From Synechococcus sp. UW179A (GTDB lineage: Bacteria > Cyanobacteriota > Cyanobacteriia > PCC-6307 > Cyanobiaceae), in assembly GCF_900473965.1 (NCBI RefSeq), contig NZ_UCNJ01000025.1, positions 62,001-126,000 of the forward strand: 64,000 bases of DNA, written 5' to 3'. Under the pieces are notes generated by a model. That model did no database searches, was not told where the DNA came from, and saw only the letters and a program-made list of their open reading frames with translations. A program made the translations under genes and the position numbers. Positions 18,506 to 26,446 of this stretch are shown piece by piece; within the stretch, counting starts at the first letter, position 1, and every line of letters starts with the position of its first letter.

Positions 18506-19195
18506 TTATGTTGCTTGGCAACGACCATTGCTCGTACTTGTACTGCTTGTGTCGTTGACCCAGGTGCCACGCTCAATAGCGCCAGTTCCATCAATCTGTA
18601 CACAGCGAATGCTGAGTCTCTCTTGATCAGGGATGCAGTTTGTGGGATCAGCTTTGGATAGAGCCTTTTGATGGCAGATCAAAAAGGTTAACGTTCCAGC
18701 GTTTGCAGTTGTTCCAGGTGGGGTAAAGCCAAAGTTTCTTGTGCTGACTGCAACTCTGACATGTTGCGATTCTGGCGCAGATTCTTTTTGCACCAGCCTT
18801 AAGTTGTCGAGAGGCCTTCCCGTGATCTCACTGATCTTGTTGCCGGCGTGTCCCTCTATACAGCCCTGGTCGTCGATTAACTGGCTGATTTCGGAGTCGC
18901 AACACTTAAAATCTGTTGTGTTTTTATCTTGGCTAAATTCAGTGATGGTCTCTGGTGTTCTAAAGCTGTCTGCAGCAGGAAAAACCATGGAACAGCTTGT
19001 TTTGCGTGAACCCAGTTTTGCCCGTAAGCCATAAATGCCTGATTCAAGTTGTGAAGCATAACGGTCTACGTCAACTTGCCAACGGTTTCGAGCAACGATC
19101 GGAACTGTGACTGCTGTTGCAGTGCTTAGAATCGCGAGAGCAACAATCATTTCAACGAGGCTAAATCCTTGGTGTTTGCTGTTATTGCAGGTCAT
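18506..19195 (-). CDS. FimT/GspH-like pseudopilin (cassette B)
   Basis: The 229-residue product starts MTCNNSKHQGFSLVEMIVAL with G|F and Glu +5, then RYASQLESGIYGLRAKLGSRKTSC, clearly matching the cassette A protein (QYTQKIESGLFSLRARQSTEGTSC). It also shares a CCD motif and the C-terminal RCVQIDGTGAIERGTW/RCIKFSTSGHLHSGTW pattern. It overlaps the PilV-like gene by 14 bases. Confidence 0.85.
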   Translation of the reverse strand: MTCNNSKHQGFSLVEMIVALAILSTATAVTVPIVARNRWQVDVDRYASQLESGIYGLRAKLGSRKTSCSMVFPAADSFRTPETITEFSQDKNTTDFKCCDSEISQLIDDQGCIEGHAGNKISEITGRPLDNLRLVQKESAPESQHVRVAVSTRNFGFTPPGTTANAGTLTFLICHQKALSKADPTNCIPDQERLSIRCVQIDGTGAIERGTWVNDTSSTSTSNGRCQAT

Positions 19196-19691
19196 AGCAT
19201 TGTGATGAAAAATTTGGATTGAGTTCCGTGATGCGTTTTTCCAAGCCGATGGATGTTTCAGGCGCTTCGAAGCTGTGGGTGATCACTAACAGATATGGAT
19301 TGTCGAAATTCCATTCGAGTTCTACGGCTGGATGCTCAACGACTCCCGCGACTTCAGGCTTTTGCAGATGATCTTTTAAGAAGGTGCTTGGAGAGGTGCA
19401 AGCAGACTCCATTGAGCTATTGAGCCCCGCAGTGCTCGTAATCGCTTCCTGTGTCAGATATGAATCCTGCATTTGCAGGAGTTGAATGTGATCATTAATT
19501 GCAGCTTCAATGCTATTTCTCGACGACTGATTTTGGCTGGCGGCCATGCCTGCAACGCTTAGACGGCCGACAGCTGTCATCACGGCTGCGATCACAAGAC
19601 CAGCGACGAGAGTCTCGATCACCGTGAATCCAGCCGCTGAAGAATCTCTTTTGAGAGACCTGCATGTTTTTAAGGTTGATGGCTGCTTCAT
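19182..19691 (-). CDS. PilV-like minor pilin (cassette B)
   Basis: The 169-residue product has leader MKQPSTLKTCRSLKRDSSAA then GFTVIETLVAGLVIAAVMTAVG, with Glu +5 in VIET. The motif RNSIEAAINDHIQLLQMQDS and the end KRITELNPNFSSQC pair it with the cassette A PilV-like protein. It follows the PilX-like gene after an unusual 189-base gap that shows no other feature. Confidence 0.83.
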   Translation of the reverse strand: MKQPSTLKTCRSLKRDSSAAGFTVIETLVAGLVIAAVMTAVGRLSVAGMAASQNQSSRNSIEAAINDHIQLLQMQDSYLTQEAITSTAGLNSSMESACTSPSTFLKDHLQKPEVAGVVEHPAVELEWNFDNPYLLVITHSFEAPETSIGLEKRITELNPNFSSQCYDLQ

Positions 19692-19880
19692 GGTGTCTGA
19701 ATGAGCCTTCTCTGAATCATTCGACAGGGTGTGTGCCGAAAAGTAACCGCTGCTTGAAAACCCCCTTCTCTATTTTCGTCTGTCGAGACGCTTCACGGAT
19801 GACAGTTGATTTAAGCGATCAAGTGAGTTTGGTGTGGTGCATCTGAGCTTTTTATGAGAATATTTTTCTTGTTATTTTGT

Positions 19881-21662
19881 TTACCAGCGTTCAAAGACGT
19901 CAAGACTGGTGCCACGAATCGCGCGGGTGACCATGCGCCCATAGCCTGGATAATTAAAACGCTCTGTCCAGCCCCAGTGATTGTTGGCGCTCTGAACCAC
20001 TGAAATCCCATTCTGCTCTGTTTTTAAATTAAAGCTTGGTGGATTGCTTTCATTGGCTAACGCGTCCTCATCCTTGACGACGCAGATGCTGCTAGCCCAA
20101 ACCAGCCCTGTGAGTGTGGCGTTATTCGGTCGTACGATTCCTGTTGGTAAGTAGAGCAATGCATACGGTAAGGTTTCTCCTGTGAAGACCACTGATTGTC
20201 TAGTGCGGTAGCAGGCATCTGTTGCGGGTGCTTCTCCGCTTGCCGCCATAATCACGAGTTGTTCTGGCTTGGTGCTGCAATCATTGCCTGTGGCAGCACA
20301 CAGCTCTGCTGATCCAGATAAGTGAATGGCTTGAGTTAGATTTAGGTTGTTGGGATAGCTCACGGGTTGATCCAGATGCAGAACGATTGCGCCCGACTCT
20401 GATGGTTCAAAATGCAACTTTGTACTACTCAGCCTGACGTGATCAAGATGGACATGGCAGTCAAAGTTGTTCGAATTATTGCATAGAATGTTTTTGGTTA
20501 ATTTTATCTTTCCGCCGGTCTGGGCCAGATTAATTCCTTCTTCTGAAAGCGTTCGAAAGTCGCTTGCATTCGTTTGATCTGCATCACGAACGCAGATCAC
20601 TTCACCGCATGGGAGTGGTGGATACAGGATCGCTTCGCCGGTTAATGGATCGATGTCGTTGAGATCATCGCCATCGCGATCGCCTGGGGCTGGCGGGCTG
20701 TCGTCAAAACTCCAGATTCGAATCGTGTCACCATCGGAATCTGATGTTGTATCGTTGATGCGATCTTTTTCAAATAGATTCGCAGGCGGAAGACCGCTGA
20801 TGCCACGCTTGGTTTCATCAATATTGATTGGCCAAATCTGATTGTCGCTGTCTGGTCCGCCGAGGTCTGCGTTAGTGGCTCCGACATCTTCAAGAAGTGA
20901 GCTAAAACAACTCGCTGAGTATTGACCAGCAGAATAATTATCAGGTGATTTGGTTAAGTAAAAGACATACCCAGGTCCGTCAATGTTGGTGTTGTTGAGT
21001 CGTAGGTTATGTCCACTGATAACGGCCCAGTCCCCAGCCCCTGCTACCCGCGAATTGACGTAGAGCGCACGTTTAAGCAAAGCTCGTGACAGGAGTGTGT
21101 CTCCACGCATGACAATGCCTTCGACGTAGAAACTGCCTTCACCATTCCCGCCTGTTGCTGTGGTGTTGTAGCTGCGTAGCCGGTATCCAGCTTCGATGTC
21201 CCCATCAACACCATCGGCTCGGATGTTGCTTGTGTTGATTGGAATGATGTCCGGTTCTCCACCTGTGCCTCGGGGGTAGGCATTGATGAATCTCTCCACT
21301 GGGGTGCAGAGTTCAACCAGTTGAGTGCTTGGTGATGTCTCTGTGGCTGGGGCATTCGGGTTCGCCCAACCCCATTGCTGTGTGTCGTTGCGAAGCGTGA
21401 GTAGGAAGCCTGTGTAGTTATCGCGATCATCTTTGTTCAGGTCACTGATGATGCGATTGAGGCCGTTCAATGCTGCAGATTCGGCTAACTGGTTGTAACT
21501 CTCTGCTGCTCCTAGCTTTCTGGCCATCATCTGGCGAATCATGAGACCGCTTGTCCCGGCGAGTAACACGGTTCCCATCAATAAGGCCATCACCATGGCC
21601 ATTCCTTGCTCTTGAATGGGTGGTGGTGATGAATGTCGGATTTTAATAATTAGGCTTTTCAT
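19881..21662 (-). CDS. PilX-like pilus assembly protein, large (cassette B)
   Basis: The 593-residue product is the paralogue of the 6310-8046 protein. The start has QGMAMVMALLMGTVLLAGTS and AAESYNQLAESAALNGLNRII, and the end has YGRMVTRAIRGTSLDVFERW. The extracytoplasmic part holds Asp/Gly clusters (DDSPPAPGDRDGDDLNDIDP) that could bind Ca2+, absent from the cassette A copy. It starts three bases after the second pilin. Confidence 0.8.
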   Translation of the reverse strand: MKSLIIKIRHSSPPPIQEQGMAMVMALLMGTVLLAGTSGLMIRQMMARKLGAAESYNQLAESAALNGLNRIISDLNKDDRDNYTGFLLTLRNDTQQWGWANPNAPATETSPSTQLVELCTPVERFINAYPRGTGGEPDIIPINTSNIRADGVDGDIEAGYRLRSYNTTATGGNGEGSFYVEGIVMRGDTLLSRALLKRALYVNSRVAGAGDWAVISGHNLRLNNTNIDGPGYVFYLTKSPDNYSAGQYSASCFSSLLEDVGATNADLGGPDSDNQIWPINIDETKRGISGLPPANLFEKDRINDTTSDSDGDTIRIWSFDDSPPAPGDRDGDDLNDIDPLTGEAILYPPLPCGEVICVRDADQTNASDFRTLSEEGINLAQTGGKIKLTKNILCNNSNNFDCHVHLDHVRLSSTKLHFEPSESGAIVLHLDQPVSYPNNLNLTQAIHLSGSAELCAATGNDCSTKPEQLVIMAASGEAPATDACYRTRQSVVFTGETLPYALLYLPTGIVRPNNATLTGLVWASSICVVKDEDALANESNPPSFNLKTEQNGISVVQSANNHWGWTERFNYPGYGRMVTRAIRGTSLDVFERW

Positions 21663-21665
21663 GAT

Positions 21666-22154
21666 CTAGGTGCAAACGACATCTACTGCATTCGTTTCCC
21701 CATCTCCGGTGTTTAATGCGCTTGCCCCTGTACTGATGTTTAAACAGGATTTAATGTCTCTGTTCGGGCAGCCGTCGATTCGAGTTCCATTGATGTTGTA
21801 AACAGCATCTGTTGGGCCATTTATCGAAATATTGTAAATCCCACTTGGAAGGGTGATTTGATTATTGGAAAAATCGCCGCTGGCTACACCGTTGTTGGTC
21901 ATTATCGCGCTGATGCTGACCAAATCGTCCCAGTTGGATGCAAAGCTTCCGGTCTCGTCGGTGTAGCCTGAGATGATGGATTGAAGTGAAGTGATTGTTG
22001 TTATCGCTTCATTGGTCTCTGCTCTGCAAAGCTGCTGTATCTGAGATGGAATCGCGATGGAAGCAAGTATTCCGATGGTGGCTACGGCGACCATCATTTC
22101 CGTTAGTGAAAAACCTGAAGCTGCGAAATTTGCGCTGTTTCGTGTGTGATTCAT
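21666..22154 (-). CDS. Type IV pilin, second in cassette B
   Basis: The 162-residue product starts MNHTRNSANFAASGFSLTEM, with leader, G|F, Glu +5, then GILASIAIPSQIQQLCRAETNEA. Like the cassette A counterpart it contains Y/F-x-DE-(T/M)-G and SWDDLVSISAIMT (A: SWADLNKITPLMT), which confirms paralogy at the same operon place. Confidence 0.87.
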   Translation of the reverse strand: MNHTRNSANFAASGFSLTEMMVAVATIGILASIAIPSQIQQLCRAETNEAITTITSLQSIISGYTDETGSFASNWDDLVSISAIMTNNGVASGDFSNNQITLPSGIYNISINGPTDAVYNINGTRIDGCPNRDIKSCLNISTGASALNTGDGETNAVDVVCT

Positions 22155-22229
22155 TGATTTTTTTGGCCTTCTATGGTGACTGGGGAGATGTTTTAAGCCT
22201 CTGAAATCTTGCTTTGATGACTTCTTGTT

Positions 22230-22259
22230 CCGCCTAAAAGTTTTGAATCTTTTAGGCGG
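22230..22259. terminator. Perfect 11-bp hairpin after cassette B major pilin
   Basis: CCGCCTAAAAG (22230-22240) and CTTTTAGGCGG (22249-22259) are perfectly complementary around the 8-base loop TTTTGAAT. It lies between the stop of the pilA-like gene (22330) and the start of the second pilin (22154). No long U tract follows on the minus strand, so it could be a partial terminator or a stability hairpin that raises major pilin mRNA over the downstream minor pilins. Confidence 0.7.
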
Positions 22260-22329
22260 AAGTTTGTTTTGCTCGTTGTTCTTTCTGGTTTATTGCTTTT
22301 GGCCGCTGCCGTTGCTAGAGCTTTTGTTG

Positions 22330-22767
22330 CTATACGGGTTGGTTATTATTATTGTTGTTGCCGCCAGTAGGCACGGATGGTGTTATTAGGCTTGCAACTC
22401 CTTCTGTTGATACTTCCGCTACAGCTGCGCTCGCTCTTCCGTCATCATCTGTAGCTGTGAATGTGGATGCTGTCCCGACTGCATTGCAGGTTCCCGTAAC
22501 GTTCCCTACTGGTGTAACGGTGCCTTCGTCTCCAGTGATTGATGCGGCTAGGCATGCTTTCGCTGTAGACATCGCCTCGGAATCGAGTGTTGAAGCAACA
22601 GCTCTTTTTTGATTATTCAGCAGTGCTGGTAGGGCAACAGATGAAAGGATGCCGAGAATGACCACGACAATCAGAAGTTCAACAAGGGTAAATCCCTTCT
22701 GTAGTGCATTTTTCGTCTTTTTACGATTCAGCATCGCCAGTTGGAGCCGGCTGTTGAGAGTAGTCAT
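22330..22767 (-). CDS. Major-pilin-like PilA protein (cassette B)
   Basis: The ATG at 22767 gives 145 residues (MTTLNSRLQLAMLNRKK), a 25-residue leader ending QKG, then FTLVELLIVVVILGILSSVALPALLNNQKRA. The mature domain is short with one Cys pair and ends in an Asn-rich tail (GGNNNNNNQPV). An in-frame upstream ATG at 22800 is less likely because the MTTLNSRLQLA start matches cassette C. It is the first gene of cassette B and divergent from the histidine kinase at 22900. Confidence 0.9.
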   Translation of the reverse strand: MTTLNSRLQLAMLNRKKTKNALQKGFTLVELLIVVVILGILSSVALPALLNNQKRAVASTLDSEAMSTAKACLAASITGDEGTVTPVGNVTGTCNAVGTASTFTATDDDGRASAAVAEVSTEGVASLITPSVPTGGNNNNNNQPV

Positions 22768-22868
22768 GGCTGGATCAGTGTTTGTAAAAGGTTTTGGCAC
22801 GTTTCGTGCTCACGAATTCAGCATCTCTCGTTTGTTTGGCCTGCAGAGGAAAGAACAGCTAGAGCTCT

Positions 22869-22884
22869 CTAAGAACGTTCTTAG
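22869..22884. promoter_or_regulatory. 16-bp perfect palindrome, possible operator
   Basis: CTAAGAACGTTCTTAG is a perfect inverted repeat in the 132-base divergent space between the cassette B pilin (minus, start 22767) and the histidine kinase (plus, start 22900). Its position suits a dimeric regulator acting on one or both promoters. No loop, so it is a DNA site rather than an RNA hairpin. Confidence 0.5.
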
Positions 22885-22899
22885 GGTTGTTCTGAGCTT

Positions 22900-24186
22900 T
22901 TGAACCATCAGCCTCTGCCCTCGCTGCGCACCTGGCTGCAGTCCACTGCGGTGCTCACGGTTGTGGCCGGCTACTCCGTGTTGCTGGTGCTCAACGGCGC
23001 TTTGTCTGATCTGCAGCGTCGCCAGCATCATGAGCAGCTGGTGCAGTCGTTGGCGCGGCAGGCTGCAGTGGCGCAGTTGGATCCAGTGCCCTTGCGTAAC
23101 TTCGGGCTGGAGGCATCGTTGCTGGCGGAGGGTTCAGCTCAGAAGCCCAGGCTTCAGCGGGATGTTTCTGGCCAGCAATGGCTTGTCAGCCGCCAACTCA
23201 TGCAGTTGCCCAGTGGTGAACAACGCTGGCTGCAGCTTCGCCAGAACGTAACCAGTTCCCTTGAGCAACAGCGCTTGGCGCAGTCGATTTTGCTTTCGGC
23301 CGCAGGATTGTCGATCCTGTTCACAGCCCTGTTGCTCAGGCCTGTGATTCGGCGTGGGTTGTTGGTGCCACTGGATGATTTCGATCAGCAGCTGCAGACC
23401 CTGGAAGCCGACAATCTCGGCGAGCACCTCTTGGATCCCCAGCTGCAGCCTCAGGAATTGCGTGCCATCGCTGTCGCCTTCAACAACCTGCAGCAACGCC
23501 TTGCCGCCGCCTGGCGTCGAGAGCGCGCGTTTGTGGATGGGGTAGCCCATGAACTGCGGACTCCGATCACCGTGATCTCTGGCCACAGTCAGCGGCTTCA
23601 GCGCGAAGCGCTCCCGGCCTCTGCTCAGCGTTCCGCCGATTTGATCAATGCGGAAGCAGCGCGAATTGCTGATCTGCTACGGGTGTTGCGCGATCTAGCT
23701 CTGATCGACTCCGGTCGTCTCCAGCTTGATTACCAATCACTCGATCCTGATGATCAGTTGCTGTTGGCTTACGAGTCGCTTTCCGCCGATTCCAACGGTC
23801 GGCTTCAGTTGCCTCAACCCGCTGGCGAACTAAGGCCAGCTCTATGGGCTGATTCAGCGCGGGTGCAGCAGTGTTTGCAAGCACTGATTCGTAATGCTCT
23901 TCTCTACAGCTCGGGGATTGTGCGATTGCAAACAGAGCAGAGCTGTGATGGCTTGATCTTGCACGTAATCGACCAGGGTGATGGCATCGCAGAAGTCGAT
24001 CGTTCCGTTCTGCTTCAGCGCTTCAAGCGCGGCGTTAATTCTGCTGGCACCCGGGGGATGGGTATTGGTTTGGCCCTGGTGCACGAGTTGATGCAGGTCA
24101 TGCAGGGTGAGTTGCTGATCAACGATGCTGAAGGTGGTGGTGCTGATGTTCAGCTGCGTTTCAGGCTTGCGGCAGCCGGGCAATAA
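22900..24186 (+). CDS. Sensor histidine kinase, first of three
   Basis: The 428-residue product probably starts at the TTG at 22900 (MNHQPLPSLRTW). Two membrane helices (about residues 13-35 and 122-150) flank a short periplasmic part, followed by a linker and the H box VAHELRTPITVISGH, N box RNALLYSSG, and G boxes DQGDGIAE and GMGIGLALVHEL. This is a transmembrane HisKA/HATPase kinase. Its 3' end overlaps the convergent response regulator by 26 bases. The tail-to-tail pairing with the only regulator in the window suggests that they form a pair. Confidence 0.9.
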   Translation: MNHQPLPSLRTWLQSTAVLTVVAGYSVLLVLNGALSDLQRRQHHEQLVQSLARQAAVAQLDPVPLRNFGLEASLLAEGSAQKPRLQRDVSGQQWLVSRQLMQLPSGEQRWLQLRQNVTSSLEQQRLAQSILLSAAGLSILFTALLLRPVIRRGLLVPLDDFDQQLQTLEADNLGEHLLDPQLQPQELRAIAVAFNNLQQRLAAAWRRERAFVDGVAHELRTPITVISGHSQRLQREALPASAQRSADLINAEAARIADLLRVLRDLALIDSGRLQLDYQSLDPDDQLLLAYESLSADSNGRLQLPQPAGELRPALWADSARVQQCLQALIRNALLYSSGIVRLQTEQSCDGLILHVIDQGDGIAEVDRSVLLQRFKRGVNSAGTRGMGIGLALVHELMQVMQGELLINDAEGGGADVQLRFRLAAAGQ

Positions 24187-24886
24187 AGCCCACGCCGCGC
24201 ACGGTGTGCAGCAGCTGCGGTTCACCTTTGGCTTCCACTTTTTTGCGCAAATAGCCCATGTACACATCCAGTGAGTTGGGATCGCCCACAAAGGGTTTGC
24301 CCCATACGCCTTCCAGGATCTGTTGCCGCGTCTGCACTTCGTTGTTGTACTTCACCAGGTAGGCGAGCAGATCGAATTCACGCTGAGAGAGAGCCAATTC
24401 ACGATCCCCTCGTGTGACCCGATGTTCGATCAGGTCAATCTGTAGATCTTCAAGGCTGAGGCTGTCTTTGGCGCGTTCAGAACTCGCGAACTGGCCCCGG
24501 CGCAAGCGGGCGCGCACTCGGGCGTGCAATTCCTTCAGCTCGAAGGGTTTGGTGAGGTAATCGTCGACGCCAAGATCCAGGGCCTGCACCCGGTCATCCA
24601 GATCGTCGTGAGCGGTGAGCATCAGCACGGGCGTAGTGTCGCCACTGCTGCGCAGTCGCAGGCAGATCTCCGTGCCATCGAAATCCGGCAGGGTCCAGTC
24701 GAGCACCACCAGATCAAAGCTCTCCTGCCTCAGCTTCAGCAGGGCATCGCCACCGCAACTGGCGCTGCTGCAGTCCAGCCCCTGCTGGCTGAACTCGTCC
24801 TGCAGAAACTGCAGCAGTTCCGGATCGTCATCAACAACCAGCACCCTGCTGACGCTGCTGCCGACATCCACTGCGGAACTGGCCAT
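24161..24886 (-). CDS. OmpR-family response regulator
   Basis: The start is chosen at the ATG at 24886 (241 residues); the frame remains open to 25105 and ATGs at 24922 and 24919 are possible. The receiver domain has VLVVDDDPELL (acidic pocket), VVLDWTLPD (phosphoacceptor Asp), MLTAHDDLDD and YLTKPFELKEL (Lys), followed by a winged helix with SQREFDLLAYL and LDVYMGYLRKKVE, ending HTVRGVGFIARL. It is a DNA-binding transcription factor. Divergent from the operon D PilX-like gene, it is a candidate regulator of the neighbouring pilin operons. Confidence 0.95.
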   Translation of the reverse strand: MASSAVDVGSSVSRVLVVDDDPELLQFLQDEFSQQGLDCSSASCGGDALLKLRQESFDLVVLDWTLPDFDGTEICLRLRSSGDTTPVLMLTAHDDLDDRVQALDLGVDDYLTKPFELKELHARVRARLRRGQFASSERAKDSLSLEDLQIDLIEHRVTRGDRELALSQREFDLLAYLVKYNNEVQTRQQILEGVWGKPFVGDPNSLDVYMGYLRKKVEAKGEPQLLHTVRGVGFIARLPQA

Positions 24887-24986
24887 GCCTGTTGCACCTC
24901 TTTTCAATATCTGCATCATTTCTTTAGTGGTAGCAATCCGCATCACCCATCTGGGGGAACTCTTTGCGCAGCCGTGAAGCACTGCT

Positions 24987-25499
24987 GTGTTGTTGCTGGG
25001 ATCTCGCCAGTCGATCTTTGCCACGCCGAAGCCGCGAGCTTCGGGGTTTGTTCTCCCTCTGGCACTGACTGCTTCCGCGGTGTTGTTACTAAGCAGCGCC
25101 TCCATTCATACGCTCAGCCTGCAGGGTCGCCTGCGTTTGCAGGCTGCAATCGAGCGTGATCAGTCGGCCGATCAGCTGCGTTCAGCGGCCCAGGCTTTCA
25201 CGACCATGGCCAGTGGCGCGCAGGCCTGTCTGCTGCAATGGCCTTCTGTTGACTGGGGCTTGCTTCAGAACAGCTGCTCCGGCTCTGAGCCCATTTCCTT
25301 GCAGGAAGGCAGCGTTGCTGATCAGACCTGGAGGTTGCTGTCTTGGCAACCCGCCGCCGGCTCGGGGGATTTGCGTTTGGCCTTGGCCGATGGTCGTCGT
25401 GCCAGCTTCAGGCTTGAGCTTGCTGCCGATGGGGCTCAGATCCTGGGTATCGGCGCTGTGCAGCTGATCGGTCGTGATCGATCGGAGCCCTTCTCATGA
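24987..25499 (+). CDS. PilX-like minor pilin protein (operon D)
   Basis: The 170-residue product is read from the GTG at 24987; the precise start is uncertain. RASGFVLPLALTASAVLLLSS followed by LRLQAAIERDQSADQLRSAAQAF is a compact PilX-type start without Glu +5. It is much shorter and GC-richer than the cassette A-C PilX proteins. It ends in an ATGA with the next gene, which begins operon D. Confidence 0.7.
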   Translation: MLLLGSRQSIFATPKPRASGFVLPLALTASAVLLLSSASIHTLSLQGRLRLQAAIERDQSADQLRSAAQAFTTMASGAQACLLQWPSVDWGLLQNSCSGSEPISLQEGSVADQTWRLLSWQPAAGSGDLRLALADGRRASFRLELAADGAQILGIGAVQLIGRDRSEPFS

Positions 25500-25909
25500 G
25501 CCTGCCGGAGGTGCTGATCTCATTCATTCTTTTGGCCAGCAGCAGCAGTGCGGCCCTTGGGGTGTGGAGCCAGGCGACAGCGACCTGGCAGCAGAGCCGC
25601 ACGCTGCAGCACACCGCTGATCAGCTGGAGCTGATGCAGCTGGCCAGCCATCGCTGGCTGAGGCTGCACGGCGCTGAGCGCAATCTGCTGATCCCTGGTT
25701 TGGATCCATGCCTGCTGGATGCCAGTGCTGTGGCTGTTGCGCTGGATCAAGCTGTGCCGTTGCCACAGGGCATGACTCGCCAATGGGTTGTGGATGCTGA
25801 TCAGCTCGGCATCTGGCAGGAGCTGTCTGCGCTGAACGTCGATGGTGAGGTGCAGTTGCAGCGCCGCCAGTTGGTTAGCCCCGCAGCCTATGGGCTCTGC
25901 CGCTCATGA
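25496..25909 (+). CDS. PilV-like pseudopilin with no leader peptide (operon D)
   Basis: The 137-residue product starts MSLPEVLISFILLASSSSAA. A stop codon lies in frame eight codons upstream and no other start exists, so the protein begins right at the pilin helix. If the initiator Met is taken as +1, the Glu falls at +5, but there is no Gly and no leader to cleave. The remainder (LQHTADQLELMQLASHRWL) fits a PilV/GspI-like minor pilin. ATGA overlaps link it to both neighbours. Confidence 0.75.
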   Translation: MSLPEVLISFILLASSSSAALGVWSQATATWQQSRTLQHTADQLELMQLASHRWLRLHGAERNLLIPGLDPCLLDASAVAVALDQAVPLPQGMTRQWVVDADQLGIWQELSALNVDGEVQLQRRQLVSPAAYGLCRS

Positions 25910-26445
25910 ATCGTGTCAACGCAGGGTTCAGCCTCGTGGAGCTGATCGTCACGGTTGCACTTCTGGGGATCATCGCCTCATTGGTCGTGCCCGATGCTGC
26001 TTCTGATCGTGATCGGCTGCAGCTGGATGCGGCGGCTCGGCGCTTGCAGCTGGGCCTGGAACGGGCCCGCCTGGCGGCGAGACGTGCGCAGCAGGCCTGT
26101 GGCATCAGCCTTGCTCGTGATTCCTGGGAGCAGCCTGAGCAACAGCAGTTGCCGGCTGCTTTGGCTCCCTGCTCAAAGGTTGGCCTGGCCTTGCAGGAGG
26201 CCTTTGAGCAGGGGCCGATTCTGGTGCACACCAACCTGCCGGAGCTGATTCGCGTGTCGGCCAACGGTTTGCTGCTCGATGGCGGCACCACCGTGCTCAG
26301 CCATGAGCGGCTGGATCAGAGTCGCTGCCTGGTGGTGAGTTTGCCGTTGGGTGTGAGCAGGGTTGGCACCTATCAGGGAGACCTTCCCGCACTCGGAGAG
26401 GCTCCCCGCAGCACGCTTTGCAAACCCAGGGTTCAGGAGGGTTGA
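25906..26445 (+). CDS. FimT/GspH-like pseudopilin (operon D)
   Basis: The 179-residue product starts MNRVNAGFSLVELIVTVALL with an 7-residue leader, G|F and Glu +5, then RRLQLGLERARLAARRAQQACG, a FimT/GspH pattern. It starts in the stop of the preceding gene (ATGA) and ends one base before the next start, with a ribosome site (AGGAGG-like, near 26435) inside its end. Confidence 0.85.
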   Translation: MNRVNAGFSLVELIVTVALLGIIASLVVPDAASDRDRLQLDAAARRLQLGLERARLAARRAQQACGISLARDSWEQPEQQQLPAALAPCSKVGLALQEAFEQGPILVHTNLPELIRVSANGLLLDGGTTVLSHERLDQSRCLVVSLPLGVSRVGTYQGDLPALGEAPRSTLCKPRVQEG

Positions 26446-26446
26446 G

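Noticed and set aside
24161-25105. Response regulator with a 73-residue N-terminal extension
   Set aside because: The extension overlaps the divergent operon D gene start and has no domain; the receiver domain begins just after the ATG at 24886.
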